Assembly (NCBI GenBank): GCA_028871345.1
Contig: JAGWNK010000012.1
Coordinates: 1-64,000, forward strand
Origin: Alphaproteobacteria bacterium
GTDB lineage: Bacteria; Pseudomonadota; Alphaproteobacteria; Micropepsales; Micropepsaceae
Reading direction: 5' to 3'
Length of the DNA: 64,000 bases
Part shown: positions 23,202 through 31,717 of the stretch, piece by piece
Numbering within the stretch: the first letter of the stretch is position 1
How the letters are laid out: every line of letters begins with the position of its first letter
Program-made: the position numbers and the translations under genes
The notes under the pieces: generated by a model
Databases searched by the model: none
Told to the model about the DNA's origin: nothing
What the model saw: only the letters and a program-made list of their open reading frames with translations

Positions 23202-23969
23202 GTGAAACGAACGGTATTCTTGGCGGCCCTGCTGGCGACCACGGCGGGGGCGTACGCGCAAAGTCCGATCAACTGGCCTCAGGACATCAACTGGCAGATC
23301 GACACGGGTTTCGACTATTCGAGCGGCAAGTACGGCGGCACCGAGGCGACCGACGTCTTGAGCGTGCCGGTGGACCTGCGACTTCAGATGGACCGCTTCC
23401 GGCTGGAGGCGACCATGTCATATCTTGATGTGAAAGGTCCCGGCGTGGTGGCCGGCGGCGTCGTCGTGGGCGGCACCGGGCCGGTGACGACGCGCTCGGG
23501 TCTCGGCGATCTCAATGTCGGCGCGGCTTTCCTTCTCAACAAGGACGGCGATGCTCCGGCGATCGAACTGGAAGGCATCGTGAAGGTGCCGACGGCGGGC
23601 AGCGGGCTCGGCACGGGCCAGTATGACTACCTGGCGCAGGTCAATCTCTACCACAGCTTCACGCCGCGCTTCATGCTGTTCGGGTCGGCCGGCTACCAGT
23701 GGCTCACGAGCTTCCCGACCGTGGCGCTTGAGAGCGGGCTGATCGCCACCGGCGGTGCCAATTTCAAGACGAGCGACGATACCAGCATCGGCTTCACGGC
23801 GAGCTATCACCAGCAATACTACGCAGGTCTTGGCGATGTGTACGCCCTGTCGCCCTATGTCTTGTGGAACGTCGTTCCCAACTGGCGCGTTACAGCATAC
23901 GGGACGTTCGGCCTCAGCAAGGCAAGTCCCGATTACGGCGCTGGTCTGCGCCTCATCTTCTATCGCTGA
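23202..23969 (+). CDS. Outer-membrane beta-barrel protein (phenol MetA-deg/DUF family-like)
   Basis: 255 residues from GTG 23202 behind AGGGGAG. Signal peptide (RTVFLAALLATTAGAYAQ), then alternating strands: INWQIDTGFDYSSGKYGG, TSGLGDLNVGAAFLL-type segments (RSGLGDLNVGAAF), AIELEGIVKVPTAGSGLGTG, YDYLAQVNLYHSFTPRFMLF and the terminal aromatic YGAGLRLIFYR expected for barrel insertion. The GLGDL and KVPT-G-GLGTG-DY motifs are those of small outer-membrane transporter-like barrels. Substrate unknown. Confidence 0.7.
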   Translation: MKRTVFLAALLATTAGAYAQSPINWPQDINWQIDTGFDYSSGKYGGTEATDVLSVPVDLRLQMDRFRLEATMSYLDVKGPGVVAGGVVVGGTGPVTTRSGLGDLNVGAAFLLNKDGDAPAIELEGIVKVPTAGSGLGTGQYDYLAQVNLYHSFTPRFMLFGSAGYQWLTSFPTVALESGLIATGGANFKTSDDTSIGFTASYHQQYYAGLGDVYALSPYVLWNVVPNWRVTAYGTFGLSKASPDYGAGLRLIFYR

Positions 23970-24044
23970 AACTTTCACTGGTGCTGAGGCCCCGTGACAT
24001 TTTGCGGATGAAAAAGGGATCTTTTTGCTGAAAGGAGCAGGCAA

Positions 24045-24632
24045 ATGAAATTCATCCTCTTGGGGACGGTGGCCATCGTGGCCTTCGCGACTGTTGCCTG
24101 GGCGCATCCCGGCGGCGGCATGGGCGGCATGATGGGCGGCGGTCCGCCGGCAGGTGTGACGATGGGTCCCCCGGCCGGTGCGAACGGTCATGGCGACGTC
24201 AACGGCGACGCGATCGGCAACTCGGCCGACGTCAACGGCCAGGCGCACGCTAGTGCCGGCTCCGACTCGGCCGACGTCTCGGGCAACGCGGAGAGCGAGA
24301 GCCACGACAAGAACGCCGATACCGACACCGCCACCTCGTCGCAGATCAAGGCGGCCAACGAGCTCGGCAAGCTCAATGCGGTGCACGCCAATGCCATGGC
24401 GTTGAAACACGCTTCGTCGAAGTCGACGGTGGGCGCCATCGCGACGTACGACCAGCAGATGAAGGCGGCGCTGGCGCTGAACGATGCGACGGCGCAGGCC
24501 AATGCGATCACGGCCGCGCGCCAGCAGCTCGCCACGTCCACAGGCATGACGTTGACCGCTTCGATGGTGACGAAGATCGATGGCGATCTCGGCATCAGCG
24601 GCGCTTCGTCGAGCCTTGGGACGACGCACTAG
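24045..24632 (+). CDS. Secreted low-complexity Ala/Asp/Asn-rich protein
   Basis: 195 residues. Signal peptide (FILLGTVAIVAFATVAWA) ending before HPGGGMGGMMGGGPPAG. Next comes a repetitive acidic section (NGHGDVNGDAIGNSADVNGQ, SADVSGNAESESHDKNADTD), then a helical C-terminal half (NELGKLNAVHANAMALKHAS). No family recognised. Expression is supported by a good Shine-Dalgarno (AAAGGAGCAGGCAA) and a strong terminator downstream. Confidence 0.75.
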   Translation: MKFILLGTVAIVAFATVAWAHPGGGMGGMMGGGPPAGVTMGPPAGANGHGDVNGDAIGNSADVNGQAHASAGSDSADVSGNAESESHDKNADTDTATSSQIKAANELGKLNAVHANAMALKHASSKSTVGAIATYDQQMKAALALNDATAQANAITAARQQLATSTGMTLTASMVTKIDGDLGISGASSSLGTTH

Positions 24633-24668
24633 AATCCGCGTCGGTCTCTGACGTCTTTGTAATGCGAG

Positions 24669-24696
24669 GGGGAGGGCTTTCGGTCCCTCCCCTTTT
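24669..24696 (+). terminator. Rho-independent terminator
   Basis: Stem GGGGAGGG (24669-24676), loop CTTTCGGT, CCCTCCCC (24685-24692), followed by TTTTCGTTTT. Ends the transcript of the gene at 24045. Confidence 0.85.
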
Positions 24697-24780
24697 CGTT
24701 TTCCGCGCAAGCAGGGCTGCGCGTGTTTCTTGCGACGGCATGGCCGCGGGCCTATACCGAGGTGCCGGAGAGTGATTTGC

Positions 24781-26214
24781 ATGACGCCGCAGGCTGCGTT
24801 CGAAGACCTGAATAGAATTGCGGGTATTGCTCCTCTCGGCACGCCGTCTTTTCCGGGCCCTGAATCCGTCGTGCCGTCGCCGTTTCGCTTGGCGACGGCG
24901 TCGGCCGCGGCGCTGGGTTTTGCGGCGGCTGCGGCGGCCGAGATTTGGCGGTTCCGCGGCGGCGAACGGCAGTCGATCGAGGTCGATCTTCAGGCTGCCG
25001 CTGCTTCCCTGGCGTCATGGTCGCTGACCCGGCGCAATGGCGAATCGCTGACGCCCGGCTCGCAGGGGCCGACCACCGGGTTTTATCAATGCGCCGACGG
25101 GCGCTGGCTCTATCTCAAGGGCTGCTTCCCGCATCTTGCAGCGCGCACGCTCGATCTCTTGAACGCCCAGGACACGCGGCAGGCGGTGATGGAGGGGGTG
25201 GCCAAATGGAATGCCCAGGCCCTTGAAGACGCCCTTGCCTTCATGCAGCTCTGCGGCGCCATGGTGCGCAGTGAAAAGGACTGGCGCGGCTCGGTTCCGG
25301 CGCGCGTGGTCGGCGCGCCCATCGTCCTGCGCAAGATCGGCGCCGCTCCGCCGCTGCGCCTGCCGGACAGCCAATCGCCTCTGGAAGCGCTGCATGTTCT
25401 CGATCTGACTCGTGTCATCGCGGGACCGGCCGCGACCCGCATTCTGGCGTCGCACGGCGCCGAGGTGCTTACGCTGCGCGCCGATCGCCTGCCGACCATC
25501 GAGGCCTATGATCTCGATCTGAGCGTCGGTAAGCGCTTCTGCCAGCTCGATCTCGAGAAGCCGTCTGACGCCGAGACGTTGCGTCGCCTGGCGCGGGGCG
25601 CCGATCTGTTCATCGATTCCTATCGCCCGGGTGCGCTGGCCGGTCTCGGTTTCTCGCCGGCCGCGCTGGCCCACATCGCGCCCGGCATGATCTGCGTCTC
25701 GATCTCCGCCTATGGAAGCGAGGGGCCATGGGCCGGGCGACGCGGCTTCGAGGAGGTTGTGCAGGCGGCCACGGGGTTGGCTGCGGAACACGGTGCCTTC
25801 CGCGCGGCGCGGGCCAAGCGGCGCGACGCATTGCCCGAAGTGCTGCCGGTGCAGGTTTGCGACTACGTCACGGGCTACCTCGCCGCGGCCGGCGCCATGG
25901 CGGCGCTGATCCGGCGAATCCGGGAAGGCGGCAGCTGGCTGGTTCAGGTGTCGTTGGCGGCGACCGCCATGTGGCTGCAATCGCTGGGCCGCATTGACGC
26001 GGCCTCGGTGCCGGAACGCTGGAATCCGCGCAACGGACTCGACGCGTATCTCGGATCGTGCGAAACGAAGGTCGGCCGGTTCGAATTGCTCGGGCCGGTC
26101 GTCCGGATGTCGAAAACGCCGCCGTTGATGGGCGCGCCGCCGGACCAGGCGGACGCCCCACGCTGGGTTTCCGCGCACGAGGGGACCCATGCCGCCGAAA
26201 TCCAATCCGCTTAA
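24781..26214 (+). CDS. CaiB/BaiF-family (class III) CoA-transferase
   Basis: 477 residues. The family III signature is clear in the second half: VLDLTRVIAGPAATRILASH, GAEVLTLRAD, RGADLFIDSYRPGALAGLGF, MICVSISAYGSEGPWAGRRG and VQVCDYVTGYLAAAGAMAAL. Members move CoA between acyl-CoA and an acid through an aspartyl intermediate. The D in DLDLSVGKRFCQLDL is near the usual catalytic region, but I cannot assign the residue. The N-terminal ~180 residues form a second, weaker half of the same family. Start ATG 24781 behind GGAGAG. Substrate not predictable from context. Confidence 0.85.
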   Translation: MTPQAAFEDLNRIAGIAPLGTPSFPGPESVVPSPFRLATASAAALGFAAAAAAEIWRFRGGERQSIEVDLQAAAASLASWSLTRRNGESLTPGSQGPTTGFYQCADGRWLYLKGCFPHLAARTLDLLNAQDTRQAVMEGVAKWNAQALEDALAFMQLCGAMVRSEKDWRGSVPARVVGAPIVLRKIGAAPPLRLPDSQSPLEALHVLDLTRVIAGPAATRILASHGAEVLTLRADRLPTIEAYDLDLSVGKRFCQLDLEKPSDAETLRRLARGADLFIDSYRPGALAGLGFSPAALAHIAPGMICVSISAYGSEGPWAGRRGFEEVVQAATGLAAEHGAFRAARAKRRDALPEVLPVQVCDYVTGYLAAAGAMAALIRRIREGGSWLVQVSLAATAMWLQSLGRIDAASVPERWNPRNGLDAYLGSCETKVGRFELLGPVVRMSKTPPLMGAPPDQADAPRWVSAHEGTHAAEIQSA

Positions 26215-26530
26215 GCTCAACGCATTGCAGCTGCGCACGCTCACGCTGCTTCAGGGACTCGCGACCATTCCCGATTCCGCACAACGCGAAGCCAATGGCG
26301 AGGTCACCGTCATCCGCTTCCCACAGGCCCATGGCGACCATTTCCATCTCGGCAACGCGGTCGTGGCCGCCAAGGACGCCACGGGTCTTTACAACGAGGC
26401 GGTCTGGAATGCCTTGTCCCGCAAGGGCCTGGCGCGGGCCGACTGGCCGCATCGCATCACCTTGACCGCATCGGGACTCGGTTACGAGACGGGACTGGCC
26501 AACGAGATCTTCCATCGCTCGCCCCATTAG
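26189..26530 (+). CDS. Conserved hypothetical protein, about 113 aa
   Basis: Starts inside the end of the CoA-transferase gene (26-base overlap) behind GAGGGGACCC. Soluble, with LKLNALQLRTLTLLQGLATI, then VIRFPQAHGDHFHLGNAVVA, LYNEAVWNALSRKGLARADW and ITLTASGLGYETGLA, a compact alpha/beta look with a possible winged-helix feel at the end. No recognised family. The tight overlap suggests co-translation with the transferase. Confidence 0.7.
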   Translation: MPPKSNPLKLNALQLRTLTLLQGLATIPDSAQREANGEVTVIRFPQAHGDHFHLGNAVVAAKDATGLYNEAVWNALSRKGLARADWPHRITLTASGLGYETGLANEIFHRSPH

Positions 26531-26637
26531 CGACGGAAGCCTCAACTCTCGCCGTTAGAGAGATGTCGGATAACCGGTTTCTTCCCTGACCGGCGCTCCA
26601 GCCCCGCGCCCCCCAAGACGCGGCGTCCGGCGCATGG

Positions 26638-26665
26638 GTAGGTCCGAGCGCCCCCTCGGGCCTAC
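26638..26665 (-). terminator. Hairpin at the end of the lipoprotein gene
   Basis: GTAGGTCCGAG (26638-26648), loop CGCCCC, CTCGGGCCTAC (26655-26665), one wobble pair. It includes the TAG stop of the leftward lipoprotein gene. No T-run follows, so intrinsic termination is uncertain. Confidence 0.4.
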
Positions 26666-27246
26666 TCAACTCTCTTCAGGACCATGTAGACCTTGAACAA
26701 CTGCGCGGATTCGGGCGCCGCAAAGAAGGCGTCCAGCTCCTTCGCGTCGGCGGTGATCTTCACGTCGCCAAAATCGCCCGGCTCGACGGTGCCGGCGATT
26801 TTTCCCGACTGGATCGCCGCCTTTATCTTGTCCTCGTCAAGCATGTAGAGCGTCAGAGTGCGTCCTTTAAGCGTGTAGCGCAGCGGGAAGGACGCATCCT
26901 TCATGGTCCCATCCGCCGGCTTGTTGTCGGAATAAGTCATGACCGCATTGAGGTAGCGGTTGTTGGCCAGCTGCGAGGTCCTGACGTCGAAGGCCATCCA
27001 TCCGCCTCCCACGCCCTGCGGTGCGCCCACCATGACCGCCACGAAGGGGCCATTCTTGTCCTGGACGAAGTGCAGGTAGACGTCGCCGGTCGAATTGGAC
27101 TCCGGACCGTGGCCCTTCCACGTCCCGAACAAGGCCGGATCGGCACCCAGGCCTGTGGTGGTCCCGACCGGCGTCTTGCTCGTCACCGGCAGGCAGCCAG
27201 CCAGGAGCACGCACAGCAGGGCCGCCGCAAAGCGTTGGATTGTCAT
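26662..27246 (-). CDS. Putative lipoprotein of unknown function
   Basis: 194 residues from the ATG at 27246, preceded by GGGGGGAA. A lipobox is visible: RFAAALLCVLLAGCLPVTS, with Cys at about position 18. The mature part has GTWKGHGPESNSTGDVYLHF, FVAVMVGAPQGVGGGWMAFD and LRYTLKGRTLTLYMLDEDKI, a strand-rich single domain resembling lipocalin-like or small beta-barrel lipoproteins. No specific family. Divergent from ccmE, 65 bases apart, so the two share a promoter region. Confidence 0.8.
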   Translation of the reverse strand: MTIQRFAAALLCVLLAGCLPVTSKTPVGTTTGLGADPALFGTWKGHGPESNSTGDVYLHFVQDKNGPFVAVMVGAPQGVGGGWMAFDVRTSQLANNRYLNAVMTYSDNKPADGTMKDASFPLRYTLKGRTLTLYMLDEDKIKAAIQSGKIAGTVEPGDFGDVKITADAKELDAFFAAPESAQLFKVYMVLKRVE

Positions 27247-27311
27247 GAGATATTCCCCCCGGAAAGGCGCGCTGGACCCAGCGCTCGGGGGTACTATAGT
27301 CCTGTGCGCCC

Positions 27312-27755
27312 ATGAACGCACGGAAGCGCCGCCGCGTCCTTTTCGTGCTCGCCCTCTTGGCGGGCGGAGGCTGCGCCGCCGCCTTGGCGGTCGCCGCGCT
27401 CAAGGACAACGTACTCTATTTCTACAGCCCCACCGACATTCGCCAGAAGCATGTCGGCGCGGGCGTGGTCTTCCGGATCGGTGGGCTTGTCGAACAGCAC
27501 AGCGTGAAGAAGGGACCCGGCGCCGACCTGCGCTTTGTCGTGACCGACGGCAAGTCCGGCATTCCCGTGCTCTATCGGGGCGACGTCCCGGCGTTGTTCC
27601 GGGAGGGCCAGGGCGTGGTCGCCGCCGGTGAGCTGGATGCGGCAGGTACCTTTCAGGCCTCCCAGGTCCTGGCCAAACACGATGAGAAGTACATGCCGCC
27701 CGAAGTCGTGGCCGCCTTGAAGCGCAGCGGCCGCTGGAAGGACGGCACGCCTTGA
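27312..27755 (+). CDS. ccmE: Cytochrome c maturation heme chaperone CcmE
   Basis: 147 residues. N-terminal membrane anchor (VLFVLALLAGGGCAAALAVA), OB-fold periplasmic domain (VLYFYSPTDIRQKHVGAGVV, FRIGGLVEQHSVKKG, VPVLYRGD-like VLYRGDVPALFREGQGVVA) and the heme-binding motif VLAKHDEKYMPPEV with covalent-heme H123 and Y127. It carries heme to CcmF/H for cytochrome c assembly. Other ccm genes are not adjacent, so it is an orphan copy of the set or the rest lies elsewhere. Confidence 0.95.
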   Translation: MNARKRRRVLFVLALLAGGGCAAALAVAALKDNVLYFYSPTDIRQKHVGAGVVFRIGGLVEQHSVKKGPGADLRFVVTDGKSGIPVLYRGDVPALFREGQGVVAAGELDAAGTFQASQVLAKHDEKYMPPEVVAALKRSGRWKDGTP

Positions 27756-27922
27756 CAGCCCTTGACCCTGTTGCCATGTCCTGGGCATGGCGCGTTATAG
27801 GTTCATTATTCTTCAGGGCCTCGGCGCCGTGATTGCCTCTTCTTCATGTTCAAGAAAGAATTGAGCAATCTCGATGGCGTAAGGCTAGCGTGTCGGCTCT
27901 CCCAGTATGGAGAAGGTACATC

Positions 27923-29485
27923 ATGCGGAAAGATCAAGTCGTGGATTTCGTGAAGCGGAACAGGCGTTTGGTGGCAGCGTCGTCGGCTGCCGGTGTCATC
28001 TTGGTGAGTTTCGGCGCGTTTGCGCTGCTGCCGGAGCGGGCGCCGACGCCGATTTCAACCAGCGCCGTGCGCTATGCCGAGAACCGGTCCGACCGCGCCG
28101 AACCGCCCCGCATGGTGGAGAGCGGCTCGCCCTTCAGCTTCGCCGATCTTGTCGAGCGCGTCAGTCCGGCGGTCGTCAGCATCACGGCCGACGAGATTCA
28201 ACAGGTCAACAGCCAGATCCCGGACAATATCCCCGATCCCTTCTTCCGCCAGTTTTTCCGGCAGTTCGGCCAGCCTCAGGTGCAGCCGCAAACGCAGCGC
28301 GCCGTGTCGATGGGGTCGGGCTTCATCATCGACAAGTCCGGCTTGATCGTGACCAACAATCACGTCATCGACGGCTCCAAGAAGATCACGGTGAAGTTGC
28401 CTGACGGGCGCAGCTTCGAGGCCAAGCTGGTCGGCACCGATCCGGCGACCGACGTCGCGCTTCTCAAGGTCCATCCCGACAAACCGCTGCCGACCGTCGA
28501 GTTTGGCAATGACCGCCAGCTGCGCGTCGGCGACTGGGTGGTTGCGGTGGGCAATCCATTCGGACTGTCGAACACCGTGACCGCCGGCATTGTCTCGTCG
28601 ATCGGGCGCGACATCAACAACGACCAGCCCTATACGGACTTCATCCAGATCGACGCGCCGATCAACCGCGGCAATTCCGGCGGCCCGACCTTCGATCTGC
28701 ACGGGCAGGTCGTCGGCATGAACTCGATGATCTTCTCGCCGTCGGGCGGCAGCGTCGGCATCGGCTTCGCCATCCCGGCCTCCACCATCAAGGATGTGGT
28801 GGCGCAGCTTGAGGCGCACGGCCATGTCGCGCGCGGCTGGCTCGGCGTCCAAATCCAGAGCGTGACGCCCGAGATGGCGGCTTCGCTCGGCCTCACCCAG
28901 CCCAAGGGGGCGATCGTCGCCGGTATCGTGCCGGACAGCCCGGCGGCTCGCGCCGGCTTGCGCCAGGGTGATGTCGTCCTCGGTGTGAACGGTCACGAGA
29001 TCGAAGACTCCCGCGACATGACCCATCGCGTCGCGCAGCTTCCGGCCGGCAAGTCCGCGAACTTTGCGATCTATCGCGATGGGAAGAGGGACAATGTGGC
29101 GATCGTCATCGGCCTCAAGAAGGAGGACCAGATGGCGTCACTCGGCCAGCAGCAGGGGCCGGAGTCCCCGGCGGCAGCCGTGACCGGCAAGGCCATGGGA
29201 TTGGCACTGTCGGCCGTCACGCCCGATGTGCGTCGCGCTTACAATCTCGGCGACAGCGTCCAAGGTGTTCTGGTCACCAAGGTTGATCCCGACAGCGACG
29301 CTGCCGACAAGGGCTTGCAGCCCGGCGACATTCTCCTGTCGGTCAACAATCATGCGGTGCGTTCGCCGCAGGACGTCGAGAAGAGCGTCGCTGCGGCGCA
29401 TTCTGCCGGCCGCAAGAGCATGCTTCTATTGGTATCGAGCGACGGCACCTCGCATTTCGTCGCGGTGGACATCGGTAAGACCTGA
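27923..29485 (+). CDS. degP: DegP/HtrA-family periplasmic serine protease
   Basis: 520 residues. One N-terminal membrane/signal helix (VAASSAAGVILVSFGAFALL), trypsin-like domain with catalytic H147 (VTNNHVIDG), D177 (ATDVALLKV) and S252 (RGNSGGPTF), then two PDZ domains (about 310-405 and 430-515: GYLGV-like GWLGVQIQSVTPEMA; GVLVTKVDPDSDAADKGLQP). It degrades or refolds damaged envelope proteins. The ATG at 27923 has AGAAGG upstream; earlier in-frame codons lack a signal-like start. It heads a run with a two-component pair and glnE, a gene order I recall from other alphaproteobacteria. Confidence 0.93.
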   Translation: MRKDQVVDFVKRNRRLVAASSAAGVILVSFGAFALLPERAPTPISTSAVRYAENRSDRAEPPRMVESGSPFSFADLVERVSPAVVSITADEIQQVNSQIPDNIPDPFFRQFFRQFGQPQVQPQTQRAVSMGSGFIIDKSGLIVTNNHVIDGSKKITVKLPDGRSFEAKLVGTDPATDVALLKVHPDKPLPTVEFGNDRQLRVGDWVVAVGNPFGLSNTVTAGIVSSIGRDINNDQPYTDFIQIDAPINRGNSGGPTFDLHGQVVGMNSMIFSPSGGSVGIGFAIPASTIKDVVAQLEAHGHVARGWLGVQIQSVTPEMAASLGLTQPKGAIVAGIVPDSPAARAGLRQGDVVLGVNGHEIEDSRDMTHRVAQLPAGKSANFAIYRDGKRDNVAIVIGLKKEDQMASLGQQQGPESPAAAVTGKAMGLALSAVTPDVRRAYNLGDSVQGVLVTKVDPDSDAADKGLQPGDILLSVNNHAVRSPQDVEKSVAAAHSAGRKSMLLLVSSDGTSHFVAVDIGKT

Positions 29486-29616
29486 GTTTGTTGCGTACCG
29501 GGCCTCGTTCTTGCGTAACAGGACGGTGCCCGGCCCCCGCGCCGGTGGTGGCGGCCCCATCCCCCCGTTGCTGCCGCCGGCGCGGACCCTTTTTTCACCA
29601 ATGAGCGGAGGCGGGC

Positions 29617-30291
29617 ATGCGCATCCTCGTCGTTGAAGACGATCTCGAGGCGCAGCGCTATTTGGTCAACGGGCTGAAGGAAGCCGGGCATGTCGTCGAC
29701 GATGCCGCCGACGGCGATACCGGCCTGACGCTCGCCTTGTCGCGCCCCTACGATGTCGCGATCATCGACCGCATGCTGCCCAGGATGGACGGCCTCAACG
29801 TGGTGGCCGAGATGCGCGAGCATGGCAACACCATGCCGGTCCTGTTCCTCAGCGCCTTGTCGGAAGTTGATGACCGCGTGAAGGGGCTCAAGGCCGGCGG
29901 CGACGACTATCTGACCAAGCCTTACGCCTTCGTGGAGCTGTTGGCGCGCATCGACGCCCTGATGCGGCGGCGCTCGCCGTCGTCGGTCAAGACCAAGCTG
30001 TCGGTGGGCGATCTCGAGCTTGATCTTCTGACGCGCACGGCGACGCGGGCGGGGCGGGCCATCGATCTGCAGCCGCGCGAGTTCCGCCTGCTCGAATATC
30101 TCATGCGCCATGCCGGGCAGGTGGTGACGCGCACGATGCTGCTCGAGAGCGTGTGGGAATACCATTTCGATCCTCAGACCAACGTCATCGACGTGCATGT
30201 GTCGCGACTGCGCGCCAAGATCGACAAGGGCTTTGAGGCGCCGCTGCTCCATACCATCCGCGGCGCGGGCTACATGATCCGTGCGCGGTAG
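29617..30291 (+). CDS. OmpR-family response regulator
   Basis: 224 residues. Receiver domain with EDD (7-9), phospho-acceptor D51 (AIIDRMLPRMDGL) and K in DDYLTKPYAF; winged-helix domain with LQPREFRLLEYLMRHAGQVV and NVIDVHVSRLRAKID. Downstream of degP by 131 bases and overlapping the kinase start (GTG at 30281), so regulator and kinase are co-translated. An envelope-stress role is suggested by degP next door. Confidence 0.93.
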   Translation: MRILVVEDDLEAQRYLVNGLKEAGHVVDDAADGDTGLTLALSRPYDVAIIDRMLPRMDGLNVVAEMREHGNTMPVLFLSALSEVDDRVKGLKAGGDDYLTKPYAFVELLARIDALMRRRSPSSVKTKLSVGDLELDLLTRTATRAGRAIDLQPREFRLLEYLMRHAGQVVTRTMLLESVWEYHFDPQTNVIDVHVSRLRAKIDKGFEAPLLHTIRGAGYMIRAR

Positions 30292-31693
30292 CGACCTCCG
30301 CCACTGGGTGCCTGGCATTTTTCACACCCAGGCCTTCCGCATTGTCCTCGTCTATGTCTTCGTGTTCGCCGTGTCGGCCACGGCGCTGGTGGGCTTCACC
30401 TACTGGTATACCGAGCGGTCGCTGGACGCGCAGACGGACCAGATTGTCGATGCCGAGCTGTCGGAACTCTCCGATCGTTACCTGCGCCTCGGTCTGCTGG
30501 GGCTGATCGACGAAGTCGACAATCGCTGGATGCACGGCGGCACCAGCCTTTACATCCTTGCCGATGCCAGCGGTCAGCGCATTACGGGCAACCTTCTGCA
30601 GTGGCCGAGTGGAGTCCAGCGCACCGGCGATTTCGCCGAATTCGATTATCAGCGCACGGTTCAGGGCAACCTGGTGACGCGCCGCGCTCGCGGCGAGGCC
30701 GTCGTGCTGGCGGGCAGCTTCCGGCTTCTGGTCGCCCGCGACGTCTATGAACGGCATCTGACGCGCCGGCTGTTCACCACGACTTTGCCTTGGAGCGTCG
30801 GCTTGATGCTGCTCTTCGGCCTCGTCGGTGGCGCCCTGATGAGCCGCAATGTTCTGCGACGCCTCGACTCCATCAACCGCACGAGCGCGGAAATCGTGGC
30901 AGGCGATTTCTCGCGCCGCGTGCCGCTCACCGATGCCCACGACGAGTTCGACGCCCTTGCCGAAAATCTCAACCGCATGCTGGATCGCATCGAGCGGCTG
31001 ATGAAGGGCATGCGCGAAGTCGTGGACTCCGTGGCGCACGATCTGCGCACGCCGCTCAACCGGCTGCGCAATCGGCTCGAGGAAACGCAGCGCAAGCTTG
31101 AGGCCGACAGTCCGTTCCAGGAGGAGATCGACGCCGCCATCGCCGAGACGGATCGCCTGATCGGCACCTTCAACGCCCTGCTTCTGATCGCCGAGGCGGA
31201 TTCGGGGGCGGCGCGCGGCGCCATGACCGCGATCGATCTGCGCGCGGTCGTCGCCGATGTCGCCGAACTCTATGCTCCGCTGGCGGAGGAGAAGAACGTG
31301 GCGCTGGAAGTCCTGCCGGCCGGCGCGCTCAGCGTCGAGGGCAACCGCAGCCTGATCAGCCAGGCGTTGGCCAATCTCATCGACAACGCCATCAAGTACA
31401 CGCCGGACGGCGGACGCATTGCCGTCTCCCTCGGTGAAACGCCGTCAGGCATCGATCTGGCGGTGGCGGATACGGGACCCGGTATTCCGGCTTCGGAGCG
31501 CGCCAGGGTCTTGGAACGGTTTGTCCGGCTCGAATCGAGCCGGAACTCGCCGGGCACCGGCCTGGGCCTCAGCCTCGTGGCGGCCGTCGCCAAGCTTCAT
31601 GGCGCCCAGCTCACGTTGGGTGACGCCGAGCCCGGCCTCAAGGCCACTCTCTCCTTTCCGCGCGCGCGCAAATCGCGCGAGATCGGCGAATAA
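30281..31693 (+). CDS. HAMP-containing sensor histidine kinase
   Basis: 470 residues. Two membrane helices (VLVYVFVFAVSATALVGFTY and LPWSVGLMLLFGLVGGALM) enclose a periplasmic region of ~130 residues. Then a HAMP domain (LRRLDSINRTSAEIVAGDFS), phospho-acceptor VAHDLRTPLNRLRNRL, N-box LIDNAIKYTPDGG, G1 VADTGPGIPASE and G2 GTGLGLSLVAAVAKLHG. The GTG start lies inside the regulator's last codons. A cognate partner for 29617. Confidence 0.93.
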   Translation: MRGSDLRHWVPGIFHTQAFRIVLVYVFVFAVSATALVGFTYWYTERSLDAQTDQIVDAELSELSDRYLRLGLLGLIDEVDNRWMHGGTSLYILADASGQRITGNLLQWPSGVQRTGDFAEFDYQRTVQGNLVTRRARGEAVVLAGSFRLLVARDVYERHLTRRLFTTTLPWSVGLMLLFGLVGGALMSRNVLRRLDSINRTSAEIVAGDFSRRVPLTDAHDEFDALAENLNRMLDRIERLMKGMREVVDSVAHDLRTPLNRLRNRLEETQRKLEADSPFQEEIDAAIAETDRLIGTFNALLLIAEADSGAARGAMTAIDLRAVVADVAELYAPLAEEKNVALEVLPAGALSVEGNRSLISQALANLIDNAIKYTPDGGRIAVSLGETPSGIDLAVADTGPGIPASERARVLERFVRLESSRNSPGTGLGLSLVAAVAKLHGAQLTLGDAEPGLKATLSFPRARKSREIGE

Positions 31694-31717
31694 CAGGCAA
31701 TTGCCGCGACTCGATCT